Positions 23,741-34,200 are shown, counted from the stretch's first letter. The stretch: DNA of 64,000 nucleotides from Bifidobacterium cebidarum (GCF_009193305.1 NZ_WBVS01000001.1:124001-188000); one strand, 5' to 3'. Notes: a model not told the origin generated them from the letters alone. Program-made: numbers and translations.

Positions 23741-24559
23741 CTAATCAGCAGATGCAGTTTCGATGCATCGTATCGCGTTCAACGTGCGCGGGTATCCGAT
23801 GAACGGCAAGCAAGCCGAAGCCACCTTCAATAGGAATGCCTTGCTGTTGCCGATGCGCATATTGGCCTTCGCATGGGCGATCAGCTGCGGCTCAACACCG
23901 CCCTGGGCCGCGAGATAGCAGTAGGTGATCATTTCGCGTTCGCGCAAGCCAAGACCACCGCGCGTGTAATAGTCGCCAAAGCAATTGGCGGCCAGCCAGC
24001 GGTTGATTTGCGGGTATTCCGGATTGCCGGAAGCGGCGAAACCCTTCATTCCTTCGCCGAAGATATCGACCTGAGCTTGTTCGCCTGCGGCGACACGGCT
24101 TGCGAACTCAGGTTCGGTAGTCGCCTGATTCTCCAATGGCAATGCGATGGCCCGTGCAGCAAACACCTCATTCGTCACATCGAAGAACGGGAATACGCGG
24201 CCAATGCCCAGGTAGGCAACCGCCTGGTACACGATTTCCTTGGCCTCAACGGGCTTCACACCCATGTCCAAGGCCGCGCCCAGCATCACACGGAACTGAT
24301 CAACACCCTGGCAGCCCAGCAACGTGGCCAGTATCGCCATGAAACGTGTGCGGTTATCCAGTGGCTCCTCACCTTCGGGAGCACCGCCGTTAATCACCTC
24401 GTCAAAAGCGAAGTTATCGAATCGTTCAGTGAATTCCGGATCGGTTTGCGACAGCATAGGCGCTCCACCGTCGGGGAACATACGACCAAGGTATTCACGG
24501 GCGGCAGCAGTCAATCGCGGCGTATACGACTCGCGAGATTCGGCTTGTTCTTCAGTCAT
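23741..24559 (-). CDS. Carboxymuconolactone decarboxylase family protein
   Basis: 272 residues with two CMD/AhpD-like helical repeats: one around NRTRFMAILATLLGCQGVDQFRVMLGAALDMGVKPVEAKEI, the other around LREREMITYCYLAAQGGVEPQLIAHAKANMRIG. The AhpD-type CxxC redox pair is not present, so a peroxidase role is unlikely. These proteins often accompany dehydrogenases of unknown substrate. AAAGGAC precedes the ATG. It is separated from the downstream ligase gene by 101 nt and may be independent of it. Confidence 0.82.
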   Translation of the reverse strand: MTEEQAESRESYTPRLTAAAREYLGRMFPDGGAPMLSQTDPEFTERFDNFAFDEVINGGAPEGEEPLDNRTRFMAILATLLGCQGVDQFRVMLGAALDMGVKPVEAKEIVYQAVAYLGIGRVFPFFDVTNEVFAARAIALPLENQATTEPEFASRVAAGEQAQVDIFGEGMKGFAASGNPEYPQINRWLAANCFGDYYTRGGLGLREREMITYCYLAAQGGVEPQLIAHAKANMRIGNSKAFLLKVASACLPFIGYPRTLNAIRCIETASAD

Positions 24560-24666
24560 AGGAAAGTCCTTTCGTCACAGGCTCCCCTATCGAACCGCGA
24601 AACGCAGCTGTAATCAAATACCTTTTCTCTGTGCCCGCTTATGCAAAAAACGCATAGTCATATGCG

Positions 24667-24703
24667 ACTGCCCTGATCCAAGTTCATATCGAATCAGGGC
24701 AGT
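24667..24703 (-). terminator. Terminator-like hairpin after the deoxyribosyltransferase gene
   Basis: ACTGCCCTGAT and ATCAGGGCAGT form a perfect 11-bp stem with a 15-nt loop, 38 nt beyond the stop of the upstream gene on the minus strand. No strong T-run follows. Confidence 0.55.
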
Positions 24704-24741
24704 ACATGCGCTTAGTGTCAGAAACCGATTACAACAGTCAT

Positions 24742-25167
24742 TCAGAACTGGATGTAATCCACCTCAGTGTGTTCACCGGTTTCCAAGTATTTCGCTACGT
24801 CCTCAGGGCCTGCAAACACCATGTTCACCGCCTGCGCCACCATCAGGTTCACGCGATCCATAGGGGTCAGATCCTCGAAATAGCCGTACACCGGAATGCC
24901 CAGCGCATGTGCGTAACCGATTTCGAACATGGTTCCCGCATCCTCGTCCATGAGGTTGGCGACCACGGCCTTGGCGGAATTAATGCCGTTGATGTCATCG
25001 GCAAAGCAGCCCTCCGGGCCGACTTCCTCGATCTGGCTGACGAATCGCGGCTTGAACAACTTCTTGCCGTGATCCTCCAGCACCTTTTCCAGACGCTCCA
25101 TGCTTGCGGTCTGCTCAGGGTCGAAGAACGGGCCAGCCACGTAAAAGTCATATTCCTTTTCGCTCAT
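24742..25167 (-). CDS. Nucleoside 2-deoxyribosyltransferase
   Basis: 141 residues matching the compact transferase fold. The N-terminal YVAGPFFDPEQ binds the sugar, and DEDAGTMFEIGYAHALGIPVYGY carries the catalytic Glu (FEIGYA). The enzyme swaps bases between deoxyribonucleosides for purine and pyrimidine salvage. The length is normal for the lactobacillus-type family. It appears monocistronic with a hairpin downstream and a small GNAT gene upstream on the same strand. GGAAG lies close to the ATG. Confidence 0.9.
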   Translation of the reverse strand: MSEKEYDFYVAGPFFDPEQTASMERLEKVLEDHGKKLFKPRFVSQIEEVGPEGCFADDINGINSAKAVVANLMDEDAGTMFEIGYAHALGIPVYGYFEDLTPMDRVNLMVAQAVNMVFAGPEDVAKYLETGEHTEVDYIQF

Positions 25168-25290
25168 GGCTTCCAGTCATACCGCAGGCGCATGGAGTTC
25201 CATACCATTAGCTCAATGTATGGACATAATTTCATTATATGAACACACTAGGGCGTTTCGTCCACTAGACACGCATAATGGCAGGTTTCC

Positions 25291-25695
25291 TCAGCCGCGG
25301 TTCACGATCTGCATGGCACGACCGTCTTCCATCAGATGGAAGCCGTGCTTCTGATAGAACGGCGCGTTCTTGCTTTCCTCGGGCATCACCTCGAGGAACA
25401 GATAGTCGTGGTACTTGGCTTTGACCAGCTCCACCAGATGGCCACCGATGCCATGGCCATGGTATGCAGGGTCGACCAGCACCCAATGCATGTACGCCAC
25501 CATCTCGGTATCATCCAACACGCGAACCAGTCCAGCCAGACGATCACCGTCCCAAGCACTGATCACAGTATCGGAATGCCGCAAAGCCTTGAACAGACGC
25601 TCCGGATAATTCGCCGACTCCCAACCAACCGAGCGAAACAGCGCCTGCACCTGATCTTGAGTAAAACGCTTTTCTTCCGTGTATGCAATAGTCAT
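25291..25695 (-). CDS. GNAT family N-acetyltransferase
   Basis: 134 residues. The acetyl-CoA loop is VDPAYHGHGIGGHLVELV (Q/RxxGxG/A type), preceded by the beta strands RLAGLVRVLDDTEMVAYMHWVLV and followed by a FYQKHGF segment typical of GNAT proteins. The substrate cannot be inferred. It lies just downstream of the tRNA-Arg gene on the same strand, 103 nt away, and upstream of the deoxyribosyltransferase with no obvious shared role. Confidence 0.88.
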   Translation of the reverse strand: MTIAYTEEKRFTQDQVQALFRSVGWESANYPERLFKALRHSDTVISAWDGDRLAGLVRVLDDTEMVAYMHWVLVDPAYHGHGIGGHLVELVKAKYHDYLFLEVMPEESKNAPFYQKHGFHLMEDGRAMQIVNRG

Positions 25696-25798
25696 GGCCG
25701 CTTATGTTAGCCTTCACATTCCAGTCAAACAGCCATGATTCCGCATAATGAAGCTGCGATATACACGAACATCGCAATATTCAAAGTCCAAGAACAAG

Positions 25799-25871
25799 TG
25801 CCCGAGATCGGATTCGAACCGACGACACCCGCTTTAGGAGAGCGGTGCTCTATCCACTGAGCTACTCGGGC
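25799..25871 (-). tRNA. tRNA-Arg (anticodon CCT)
   Basis: A complete cloverleaf reads on the minus strand. The acceptor is GCCCGAG paired with CTCGGGC, with discriminator A. The D arm has AGCTCAGTGGATAGAGC, the anticodon stem is CCGCT/AGCGG around a CTCCTAA loop, and the T arm has GGTTCGAATCC. The anticodon is CCT, which reads the rare AGG codon. CCA is not encoded. Confidence 0.97.
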
Positions 25872-26030
25872 AACGACGTTTCATTGTACACGGACTCAAG
25901 CCCAGCGGGCAATTCGTACAATTCGTGCCGGTTTGGTGCGAACCCAAGTCGCTGCCCTATAAATTCATCAAATCACACAGTACGACCCACTACAGTGGCA
26001 ACTCGCAGATATCACACAAGAAAGGGCATG

Positions 26031-27140
26031 ATGGCACGATCGACATCTACCGGCAAGAACGGTACATCGACAAAGCGCACAACTGCCGCGAAGCCGCGCC
26101 CATCGGCGAAACCGTACACCAAGGAGCAGCTCAAACCACACAACAAGCATCGTATCCTCGGCTTCTTCGCTGGCTTATTCGCGATTCTGGCACTTCTTGC
26201 CACTGCAGCACGCGCGCTGCCAGCCGACCTGCAGGAGTTGCCGTACGTGCCCACCGTGATTTCCGCAACCCCATGGTTCATGCTGCTGGGGCTTATCGCG
26301 CTGCTCATGGCCGTCATGTCCCGCAAAATCCTAGCTGCATTGATTGCCATCGCCGCAGTAGGGCTTAACGGGTATTGGCAATACCCGTTCTTCTACTCCA
26401 CCACCCCGCTGCCCCAGGCCGCACATAATGCGGTGGCCTACAGCGAAGCCAATACCTCGGATGCATTCGCCCGCGTGATGACCTTCAATGTGTACAAAGG
26501 CCAAGCCGACGCGCAAGCCATTGTGGATATGGTGCGCGACCAGCGCGTCGAAGTGCTGGCCCTGCAGGAGACCACCGACGGATTCGTCAAGAAACTGAAG
26601 GATGCCGGCATCGAGCATTACCTGCCATACTCGAATATCTCATCGTCCGATGGCGTGTATGGCAATGGCTTATGGTCCGCCACACCGCTCGGCCAACCGG
26701 TGGACGACGAAGTGAATTCCAGCGCCTCATTTATGCCCGCCGGCACGGTGGATATGGGCGGCAACAGTATCCGATTCGTCTCCGTGCACACCACGGCCCC
26801 CGTGCCCGGCTACTGGCGGCAGTGGAAGCGAGCGCTGGATGAATTGGGTCTGATGCAGACGCATACGGATACCCGCTACATTTTCATGGGCGATTTCAAC
26901 GCCACCTACGATCACGCGCCATTCCGCGAATTCCTTGGCACCAGATTCCATGACGCCGCGCGAATCTCCGGGCACGGATTCACGTTCTCCTGGCCCACGA
27001 ATCGGCAGGGGCTGCCGATGTTCGCCGGCATCGACCATGTGGTGGTAGACCAGGGCATGACTGCCGGCCAGTGCAAGGTGGTGAAGATCGCCGGGTCCGA
27101 TCATGCGGCGCTGCTGGTCACCGTGGATGTGATGCGGTAG
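26031..27140 (+). CDS. Membrane-anchored endonuclease/exonuclease/phosphatase-fold protein
   Basis: 369 residues. A basic, Thr/Lys-rich N-terminus of ~40 residues precedes about three membrane helices (RILGFFAGLFAILALLATAA and following). The soluble EEP domain has MTFNVYKGQADAQAIV, LALQETT, FMGDFNATYDHAPFRE and the terminal SDHAALLV motif, so the metal and catalytic residues appear intact. The domain probably faces outside and may act on nucleic acids or phosphodiesters. The topology and substrate are inferred. GAAAGGG precedes two adjacent ATGs (26028 and 26031). The tRNA-Arg gene is divergent. Confidence 0.82.
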   Translation: MARSTSTGKNGTSTKRTTAAKPRPSAKPYTKEQLKPHNKHRILGFFAGLFAILALLATAARALPADLQELPYVPTVISATPWFMLLGLIALLMAVMSRKILAALIAIAAVGLNGYWQYPFFYSTTPLPQAAHNAVAYSEANTSDAFARVMTFNVYKGQADAQAIVDMVRDQRVEVLALQETTDGFVKKLKDAGIEHYLPYSNISSSDGVYGNGLWSATPLGQPVDDEVNSSASFMPAGTVDMGGNSIRFVSVHTTAPVPGYWRQWKRALDELGLMQTHTDTRYIFMGDFNATYDHAPFREFLGTRFHDAARISGHGFTFSWPTNRQGLPMFAGIDHVVVDQGMTAGQCKVVKIAGSDHAALLVTVDVMR

Positions 27141-27174
27141 CGGTAGACGACAGCTTCGCTGGCTGATTCTTCAA

Positions 27175-27225
27175 GCCTCTCCCTCCGTCTGCCTTCGGCA
27201 GCCACCTTCGCCATCAGAGGGAGGC
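27175..27225. repeat. REP-like double hairpin between convergent genes
   Basis: GCCTCTCCCTC (27175-27185) pairs with GAGGGAGGC (27217-27225) with a small bulge. They enclose a second perfect hairpin, CTGCC-TTC-GGCAG (27189-27201). A small CAGC-TTC-GCTG stem precedes it near 27151. The nested layout resembles repetitive extragenic palindromes. I recall similar intergenic sequences in bifidobacteria, but no second copy is in this window. It may serve as a terminator for both convergent genes. Confidence 0.5.
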
Positions 27226-27237
27226 AGAGTGGAGATA

Positions 27238-28206
27238 TTAAAAACCGAGGCGTGTGCGGCCGAACTGGTCGAGCCAGCGTAGAATGGCGCCTTCGCGCAA
27301 CGCCCATGGGCAGATTTCGACTTCCTGGATGTTGAGCGCCTTCATAATTTCGTCGGCCACCACGGCACCGCCCACGATCTGCATCGTTCGCTCCGGCGTA
27401 ATGCCCGGCAATGCCACGCGCTGCTCTGGCGCGATTGCAGCCAAACGAGGAATCCAATCCTCCAGCTGTTCACGCGTCATGATCGACGTATCCTCACGGC
27501 CTGGCTGACGGACCACGGCACCGCATAGGCGGGCCAACGAGCGGAAGGTCTTGGACGTGCCCACTGCATGGTTTGGATGCTTGGACTGCGGGAACACCTT
27601 GACCATCGGCTCCAGAATTTTGCGCACGTTCTTGCGCACATCCTCCAGCTCTTCGGATGTCGCCATACCGGACGGCAGGAACTCGGTGGTCACACGGCCA
27701 GCGCCAGCCGGCACAGACAGCGCCACGGTCGGTTCCTCATCAGAGCCCATGGCCACCTCCAGGGAACCGCCGCCGATATCCAACACCAGCAGGCGGCCGG
27801 CATCCCAGCCGTACCAACGGCGCGCGGCCAGGAAGGTCAGTCGAGCCTCATCCGTGCCGGAGAGCACGGTGACGCCCTGACCAATCATCTCCTCGATTTT
27901 GTGAATCACCTTGTTGCCGTTCGGCGCTTCGCGCAATGCGGAGGTGGCCATGACCAGCAGCTGGGTGATGTCATATTCCTCAGCGAGCTTCATGCAATCG
28001 GACACCGCTTCGAGAATCGCTTCGATGCCGGCCTTCTTGATCGAACCGTCTTCCTTGAGGTACTTCATCAAGCGCACAGTGGACTTGGTGCTGGCTTCCG
28101 GATCGGGGCGAGCACCGGGTGCCGCATCCACAATCAGCATGTGAATGGTATTCGAACCGATATCGAGCACACCGAGTCGGGTGGTATGCGCACGAAGATT
28201 GACCAT
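27238..28206 (-). CDS. Ppx/GppA family phosphatase
   Basis: 322 residues of the ASKHA exopolyphosphatase/pppGpp phosphatase family. The N-terminus RLGVLDIGSNTIHMLIVDA is the first phosphate loop, and VLDIGGGSLEVAMGSDEEP is the second; SVPAGAGRVT follows. Such proteins hydrolyse polyphosphate or pppGpp. The short actinobacterial form seen here lacks the C-terminal HD-like domain of E. coli Ppx. The ATG at 28206 has AGGA upstream and is preferred to starts 7 codons earlier. Confidence 0.9.
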   Translation of the reverse strand: MVNLRAHTTRLGVLDIGSNTIHMLIVDAAPGARPDPEASTKSTVRLMKYLKEDGSIKKAGIEAILEAVSDCMKLAEEYDITQLLVMATSALREAPNGNKVIHKIEEMIGQGVTVLSGTDEARLTFLAARRWYGWDAGRLLVLDIGGGSLEVAMGSDEEPTVALSVPAGAGRVTTEFLPSGMATSEELEDVRKNVRKILEPMVKVFPQSKHPNHAVGTSKTFRSLARLCGAVVRQPGREDTSIMTREQLEDWIPRLAAIAPEQRVALPGITPERTMQIVGGAVVADEIMKALNIQEVEICPWALREGAILRWLDQFGRTRLGF

Positions 28207-28366
28207 GATTCCTGCTCTCATTCCCACTGTGACGCACCGGCATCAATCAGCCGGCAATCGCAGCAATTCCTATTGCCTTGGCACTCAAGCCGCACGCGCC
28301 CAGTTCCATCACCGCACGCTGGGCGCCGACAGCGCAAACGTGATTACTGTACACCACTTTGGCGTA

Positions 28367-29585
28367 TCACAGCGATTCCACGAATCTGCCCAGACGCTCA
28401 AGACCCTCGCTCAATGCTTCGCGAGATGCCGCATAGCTCAAACGCACATGCGTATCGGCGGTGGCCGCGCCGAAGTCACGACCCGGCGTCAACGCCACAT
28501 GGGCTTCGTTCAATGCACGCTCGCAGAACGTCCACGCATCCAAGCCGGTGCGGGAAATGTTGAAGTAGGCGTAGAAGGCACCATTCGGTTCCACTTCCAC
28601 CGGCAGACCGATGCGTTGCAATCCATCGATGACGATGCGACGGCGGGCCAGCAGCTCCTGACGGCGGGCCTCGCATTCGGCAAGGCTTTCCGGGGTGAAG
28701 CAAGCCAGTGCCGCATGCTGGGTGGGCGTGTGAGCGCACAGATAATAGTTGGTGGCCAGATCATCCACGGCCTCCAGCACGGTGGAATCGTCCGGCAGAA
28801 TCGCCCAGCCCAAGCGCCATCCGGTCATGCCGAAGAACTTGGAGAAGCTGTTGCACACGATGGCACCCGGATCGCAGGCCAACACGGATTTGACTTCCGT
28901 GCCGTCCGGCTCACGATCGTCCAGATCCAGATAGGTCTCATCCACGATGCGCCACGCGCCACGCGCCACGCGCCGCCGCAAACTGGCACACATCGTTCAA
29001 CACGTTGAAATCGATGGTGGTGCCGGTGGGATTGGATGGCGAGGTGATCATCACCGCCTTGGTGCGTTTGGTCCAATACCGTGCACACAGTTCAGCGTTC
29101 AGGTGGAAGCGCGTAGCCGCGGATGTCGGCACATCAATCACATTGCCTTCGAACGAGCGCACCAGCTCGCGGTTGCAAGGATATGAGGGATCGGCCACCA
29201 TCACGTCGTCGCCGGGATCCACGGTAAGCGCCGTAGCGAGCAGCAGGGCCGCGGAACCGCCTGCCGTCACGCAGATACGTTTGGGGTCGATATCCAAGTC
29301 ATGGCGGTCGCGATAGAAATCGGCGATGGCTTGCCGCAGCTCCGGTAGACCCATGGCGGCGGTATATGGAAGCGCACGGCCGTCATATTGTTCGCGCATG
29401 GCATCGCGCACGGCCGGCGGGGCACCGAAGTCCGGCTCGCCAAGGCTGAGCTTGATGACGCTGATGCCGGATGCGATCATCTTGTCGGCTTGTTCGCCGA
29501 ACACCATGGCACGGAATGGATTGGCCTCACGCGCACGACGCGACATAACCGGCGTCAGGGACTGCTGCACTGCTTCATTAACCAT
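28367..29585 (-). pseudogene. Class I PLP aminotransferase, frame broken at a 7-bp tandem repeat
   Basis: The 5' part (29585 to about 28938) encodes the N-terminal ~200 residues (KLSLGEPDFGAPPAVRDAM, SPSNPTGTTIDFNVL). The 3' part (about 28993 to 28367) encodes the rest in another frame, including the PLP-lysine block NSFSKFFGMTGWRLGW. The break falls in a run of GCGCCAC units at 28949-28974. Removing one 7-bp unit restores a single 403-codon frame reading RGAWRIVDETYLDL across the join, the normal length and sequence for an aspartate/aromatic-type aminotransferase. The gene is therefore either a recent knockout, a phase-variable locus, or an assembly error. The PLP site and other key residues are intact in both halves. 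Confidence 0.85.
28949..28974. repeat. Heptanucleotide tandem repeat inside the aminotransferase gene
   Basis: GCGCCAC occurs three times in tandem (28949-28955, 28956-28962, 28963-28969), followed by a partial unit GCGCC (28970-28974). Seven is not a multiple of three, so each gain or loss of a unit shifts the reading frame. Two full units would put the gene in frame; three, as here, take it out. Confidence 0.95.
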
Positions 29586-29665
29586 ATTTTGGTTTTATCC
29601 GCCTGTTGGGACAAGCCGCTCTCTTCTATAATGTGCATGACTAACACCGTATTCAAGGAGGAATA

Positions 29666-30718
29666 ATGAGCCGATGGAATGGCAAGCGCGCCGAATTCGA
29701 GGCGAGCGGAGCGAAAATCAATGTGGCGATTCTCGGTGCCGGCAATATTGCGCACACCATGGCCGATACGCTGACGCAAATGGCCGAAAGCCCGCTGTAT
29801 TCCTCATGGATTCACCCATATGCGGTGGCCGCCCGCAGCTTGGACCGCGCGCAGGCTTTTGCCGACCAATGGCATCTGGACAAGGCGTACGGATCGTATG
29901 AGGAGCTTGCCGAGGATCCGAACGTGGACTTGGTGTATATCGCCACCCCGCACAGTCTGCATGCCGAGCATGCCATCCTGTGCATGCAGGCCGGCAAGAA
30001 CGTGCTGGTGGAGAAGTCGTTCACCGCGAACGCCGAACAGGCTCGCCAGACCCTGGCCGTGGCCAGGGAAACCGGGATGCTGTGCACCGAGGCCATTTGG
30101 ACGCGTTATATGCCCAGCCGTGCGCTGATCAACGAGGTCATCGATTCCGGAGAGATCGGCGAAGTGAAATCCGCGAGCGCGAATCTGTGCTATCCGGTGT
30201 GGAAGGTGCCGCGTATGACCGACCCCGAGTGCGCCGGCGGTGCGCTGCTGGACGTGGGCGTGTATCCGTTGAACTTCCTTGATATGGCGATCGGCGCCGA
30301 TCATGGCCGTACGATTGAGCGTACAGCCACGTCGATGGTGCCGTATGAAACTGGTGTGGACGCGCAGAATTCCACCACGTTGTATTACAACGACGGCACT
30401 ATGGGCGTGGCAAGCAGCTCGATGCTGGTTTCCTCGGACCGCGGCGGCTATGTGTGGGGCACCGAAGGATATCTGGAAGTCACCAATATCAACAATCCGG
30501 AAGCCATTGACCTCTACGACAACGACCATAAGCCTGTGCGCAGCATCGCGGTGCCGCCGCAGCTGACCGGCTACGAGTATGAGGTCGCCGACGCGGCGAA
30601 CGCATTGCTTGATGGCAAAATCGAGTGCGAGGCGATGCCGCATGCGGATACGATTCGCATCATGGAACTGATGGATCAGATCCGCGGAGAGTGGGGCTTG
30701 AAGTTCCCGTTCGAGTAA
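29666..30718 (+). CDS. Gfo/Idh/MocA family oxidoreductase
   Basis: 350 residues. The N-terminal Rossmann domain starts NVAILGAGNIAHTMADTL. The EKP-like motif is VEKSFTANAEQ, supplying the catalytic Lys, and the C-terminal domain has the GGALLDVGVYPLNF segment. These enzymes use NAD(P) to oxidise or reduce sugars or related compounds, for example dihydrodiol or glucose-fructose type reactions. The substrate is not evident. AGGAGG lies 4 nt before the ATG, a strong initiation site. It is divergent from the aminotransferase and followed after 11 nt by a GNAT gene, so these two may form an operon. Confidence 0.9.
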   Translation: MSRWNGKRAEFEASGAKINVAILGAGNIAHTMADTLTQMAESPLYSSWIHPYAVAARSLDRAQAFADQWHLDKAYGSYEELAEDPNVDLVYIATPHSLHAEHAILCMQAGKNVLVEKSFTANAEQARQTLAVARETGMLCTEAIWTRYMPSRALINEVIDSGEIGEVKSASANLCYPVWKVPRMTDPECAGGALLDVGVYPLNFLDMAIGADHGRTIERTATSMVPYETGVDAQNSTTLYYNDGTMGVASSSMLVSSDRGGYVWGTEGYLEVTNINNPEAIDLYDNDHKPVRSIAVPPQLTGYEYEVADAANALLDGKIECEAMPHADTIRIMELMDQIRGEWGLKFPFE

Positions 30719-30729
30719 ACTGTCCAACC

Positions 30730-31209
30730 ATGGGAAATCTTACGATTCGCAGGGCTGTGGCGGCTGACATGCCGCGCATCAATGACTTGCTGTTCCAAGT
30801 GGCGCAAGTGCATCATCACGGCCGCCCTGACCTGTTCAAAGGCGGTGCCAAAAAGTACACGGACGAGGAACTCGCCGCTATCCTCGCCGACGATGAGGCC
30901 CCGGTATTCGTAGCCGCCAACGCCGAAGGCACCGTGCTGGGCTATGCGTTCTGCATCTTCCAACAGCATCATGACAACCATGTGCTCACGGATGTCAAGA
31001 CCCTGTACATCGATGACCTATGCGTGGACGAACAGGCACGCGGCGAGCATGTGGGCTCCACGCTCTATCGCCATGTGCTCGATTTCGCGCGTAAGTCCGG
31101 ATGCTATAACGTGACGCTTAACGTATGGTCCTGCAATCCGAACGCGAAGGCTTTCTATGAGCGTATGGGATTGACGCCTTACAAAATCGGCATGGAGCAG
31201 ATTCTGTAA
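30730..31209 (+). CDS. GNAT family N-acetyltransferase
   Basis: 159 residues from the ATG at 30730. The sequence starts LTIRRAVAADMPRINDL, has the acetyl-CoA motif VDEQARGEHVGSTLYRHVL, and ends with NAKAFYERMGLTPYKI, a full GNAT layout close to RimI/aminoglycoside-acetyltransferase-like members. The frame is open earlier, but upstream codons overlap the end of the preceding gene. No strong ribosome-binding site is visible, so translational coupling to the oxidoreductase gene is likely. It converges on the SNF2 gene with 7 nt between stops. Confidence 0.85.
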   Translation: MGNLTIRRAVAADMPRINDLLFQVAQVHHHGRPDLFKGGAKKYTDEELAAILADDEAPVFVAANAEGTVLGYAFCIFQQHHDNHVLTDVKTLYIDDLCVDEQARGEHVGSTLYRHVLDFARKSGCYNVTLNVWSCNPNAKAFYERMGLTPYKIGMEQIL

Positions 31210-31216
31210 GGCAAGT

Positions 31217-34200
31217 TCATCCCAACAAATTGAGCAGATCGTCGCGCGTCAGCGAGGCGATGGATGGCACGCCGGATGCACCAGCGTCGAAGGCACCGGA
31301 TTCATCGGCGTTGAGCGACGCATCGGTGAACTGACGAGCCAGTTCGCTCTTGGTGTGCTGCAATTCCAAGATGCGTTCCTCGATAGTGTCTTTGGCAACG
31401 ACCTGGTACACGTTCACATCCTCGGTCTGGCCGATACGATGCGCACGATCAGTAGCCTGATCTTGGGCTGCCGCATTCCACCACGGATCGGCGTGAATCA
31501 CCACACTGGCACCGGTCAGATTCAAACCGGTGTTGCCGGCCTTCAGGGAGATCAGGAACGCCGGCGTATCGTCCGCGTTGAAACGGTCCACCAATGCCAA
31601 GCGCTGCTTCTTCGGCGTCGAGCCGGTGATGGTGTAGTAGCGCAGGCCCTGCTGGTCGAATCGCGTGGCGATCAGTTCGAGGAAGCTGGTGAACTGGGAG
31701 AAGATCAGCGCCTTCTTGCCTTCGCTCACGCAGGTTTCCACAAGCTCGGCAATGGCCGCCAGCTTGGCCGACTGGTCTTTGGCATCGGCGTACACGAGAC
31801 GCGGATCGCAGCAGATTTGCCGCAACCGGGTCAGTTCGGCGAGGATGCGAATCTTCGAGGTGTTGAAATCCGCCTCCTCGCTATGCTCAAGTTGCATGCG
31901 CAATCGCTGCTCATGGGCCGCGTACAGTTTGCGTTGCTCACCTTCCAACTGCACGGTCAGCGTATTCTCCAGCTTGTCTGGCAGATCAGTGAGTACTTGG
32001 CTTTTCAGCCTGCGTTTGATGAACACGCCCACCAGCGCTTGCAGCTTATGTGCCACGCGCGCGGCCTCAGGGTTGACTTCGGCGGCCGCACGCCCCTCGG
32101 CGGTCGTATTGTCCGCAGCGCGCGCATTGGCGATGGGCAGCTCATACCGTTCGCGGAATCGCTTGTATGAGCCCAGCAGCCCAGGCATCAGGAAGTCGAA
32201 AATGCTCCATAGTTCGGAAAGCCGGTTTTCAATAGGAGTACCGGTCAGCGCGAATCGGTGATCGGCGGCCACTGATTTGACTGCCTTGGCGATTTTCGTG
32301 GTGTGGTTCTTGATGTACTGAGCTTCGTCCAATGCCATAATCGCACAGCATCGAGTGCCATCGGCGCCGCTCCCCTGGTTTATGCTGCCGGAATCGTCCG
32401 CCGTGTATTCCTCCACATCACGGCGCAGCAGGTCATACGAGGTGATCAGCACGGTAGGTTCGTCCGCATGGAATGCACGGGCGATGGCGTTGCGGCGCTC
32501 GGTTTTGGTGCCGGCAACCACTACCGCATTGAAGCTGGGCGCGAATTTCGCAAACTCGGCGGCCCAGTTGTATACCAAGGAGGCTGGGCAGACGATGAGC
32601 GAGGGCTTCAGCGGCTCGGCTGCTTCCGACTGTGCAGCCCGCTGGTAGCGGGACAGAATCAGGGCGATAAGCTGCACCGATTTGCCCAAACCCATTTCAT
32701 CGGCCAGAATGCCGCCAAAACCCTTATCGCATAAGGTGCTCAGCCAACGGAAACCATCTGCCTGATATGGGCGCAGTATGGACTTGAGGCTATCCGGCAC
32801 TGCATAGGATGCCGGATCGATCACTGCCAAATCGTCAATATATTGAGTAAAAGAAGTATCCTTGACTACGTCTGCACCATCGTCGGGCAGTTCGCCATCC
32901 AATAGGAACGCCTGATTGCCGGGCAATGTTATCGTGCCTGAATCAAGCTGCTTCTCGCTGAGATCAAGGTCCGACGCCAACTTGTCCAATGTGCTCAGGT
33001 CGGCGCCATCGAGACGGACCAGTGTGCCGTCCTTCAGTTGATGGAAACGCTGCCTGCGCCGATATGACGCCAACAGCGCACCGACCTCATCCGGAGGCAC
33101 TTCGTCTGCGATCGGCGAGATTTCCACCAGATTGCCTTTGATCGACAGCCCCACTTTGACGCTCGGCGCTTTCGGCGCCACCAGTCGGTCAAACGCCGGT
33201 GTGGTGAATACGCTGCCGACCTCGTGCAAAGCCTGCAAGCCCTCGTCAAACAGCCGTACAATCTGGGTGGTGTTATCCCGGTCGATGGTGGCCGCGCCCG
33301 ATTGCTTCGCGCGCGTTTGAGCCGCGGCACGGGCGGCGGCAACGCGAGCGGTTTTGGTGGCAAAGCCCCGAGCCGATCTCCGTGACGGGGTAGCCACACC
33401 CGATTTGCCGCCCCCGGGCATATCAAAGAATTCACGCACTACGTCCATTGCGAGCCGTTCAGCGTCAAGGTCGCGCCCGATAACGGCCTGTGCAACGGTT
33501 CCGTCCTCAGCTGTGACGGCCGGGCCGGCAGGCAGCAACGGCACGATGGTAGTGCCGTAGCGAGCCTTGATCTCGCATTCCACGCCGTATTCGGTGCGGT
33601 CGAGATAGAACTCGCTGCGGCATTCGATGGGATTCAGTTCAGCCAGTTCGCGCGGAATATCATGGGCGTCAAGCAGACCGGAAGATATCAGTTCCGGCAA
33701 TAGGGTTCTGGCGAACAACGCCATATCATCGCCGGCGACGACCTGTCCCTCGCCCTGCGGGGAGAATAGTTCGCCGATAAGCTTGCGAATGGCGGCCAAC
33801 GATTTCGGACAGCGCACAAAACGGCATCCTGCTGCGCTTGTACGCTGCGACTGCCTCATCATCGGCGAAGTGAAGGCCGACGACTGGGTGGATGCGAGCA
33901 ATAGCCATGACTGGCTCCCGGCATTCACCACGGTTTCGACACCCGGCTCGCCTTTGAGCAGATACCCTGCATCCGAACCATACACTCGATAGTCCCGGCG
34001 CATAATGCGCATGGCTAATTCCGGATCGCCACCATCCACCGGCACTGATGCGGGCTGGCTTGCAAACCAGGCATCCAACACCAGCTGCACGCCTTTGCCT
34101 TCACGCAACGACAACAGCGTGGCTACCTCCTGTTCGGAGAGCGTCAGACGCCGATCAATGGCGATATGACCGTAATAGCGATCCTGCTGTTCTGCAGCAT

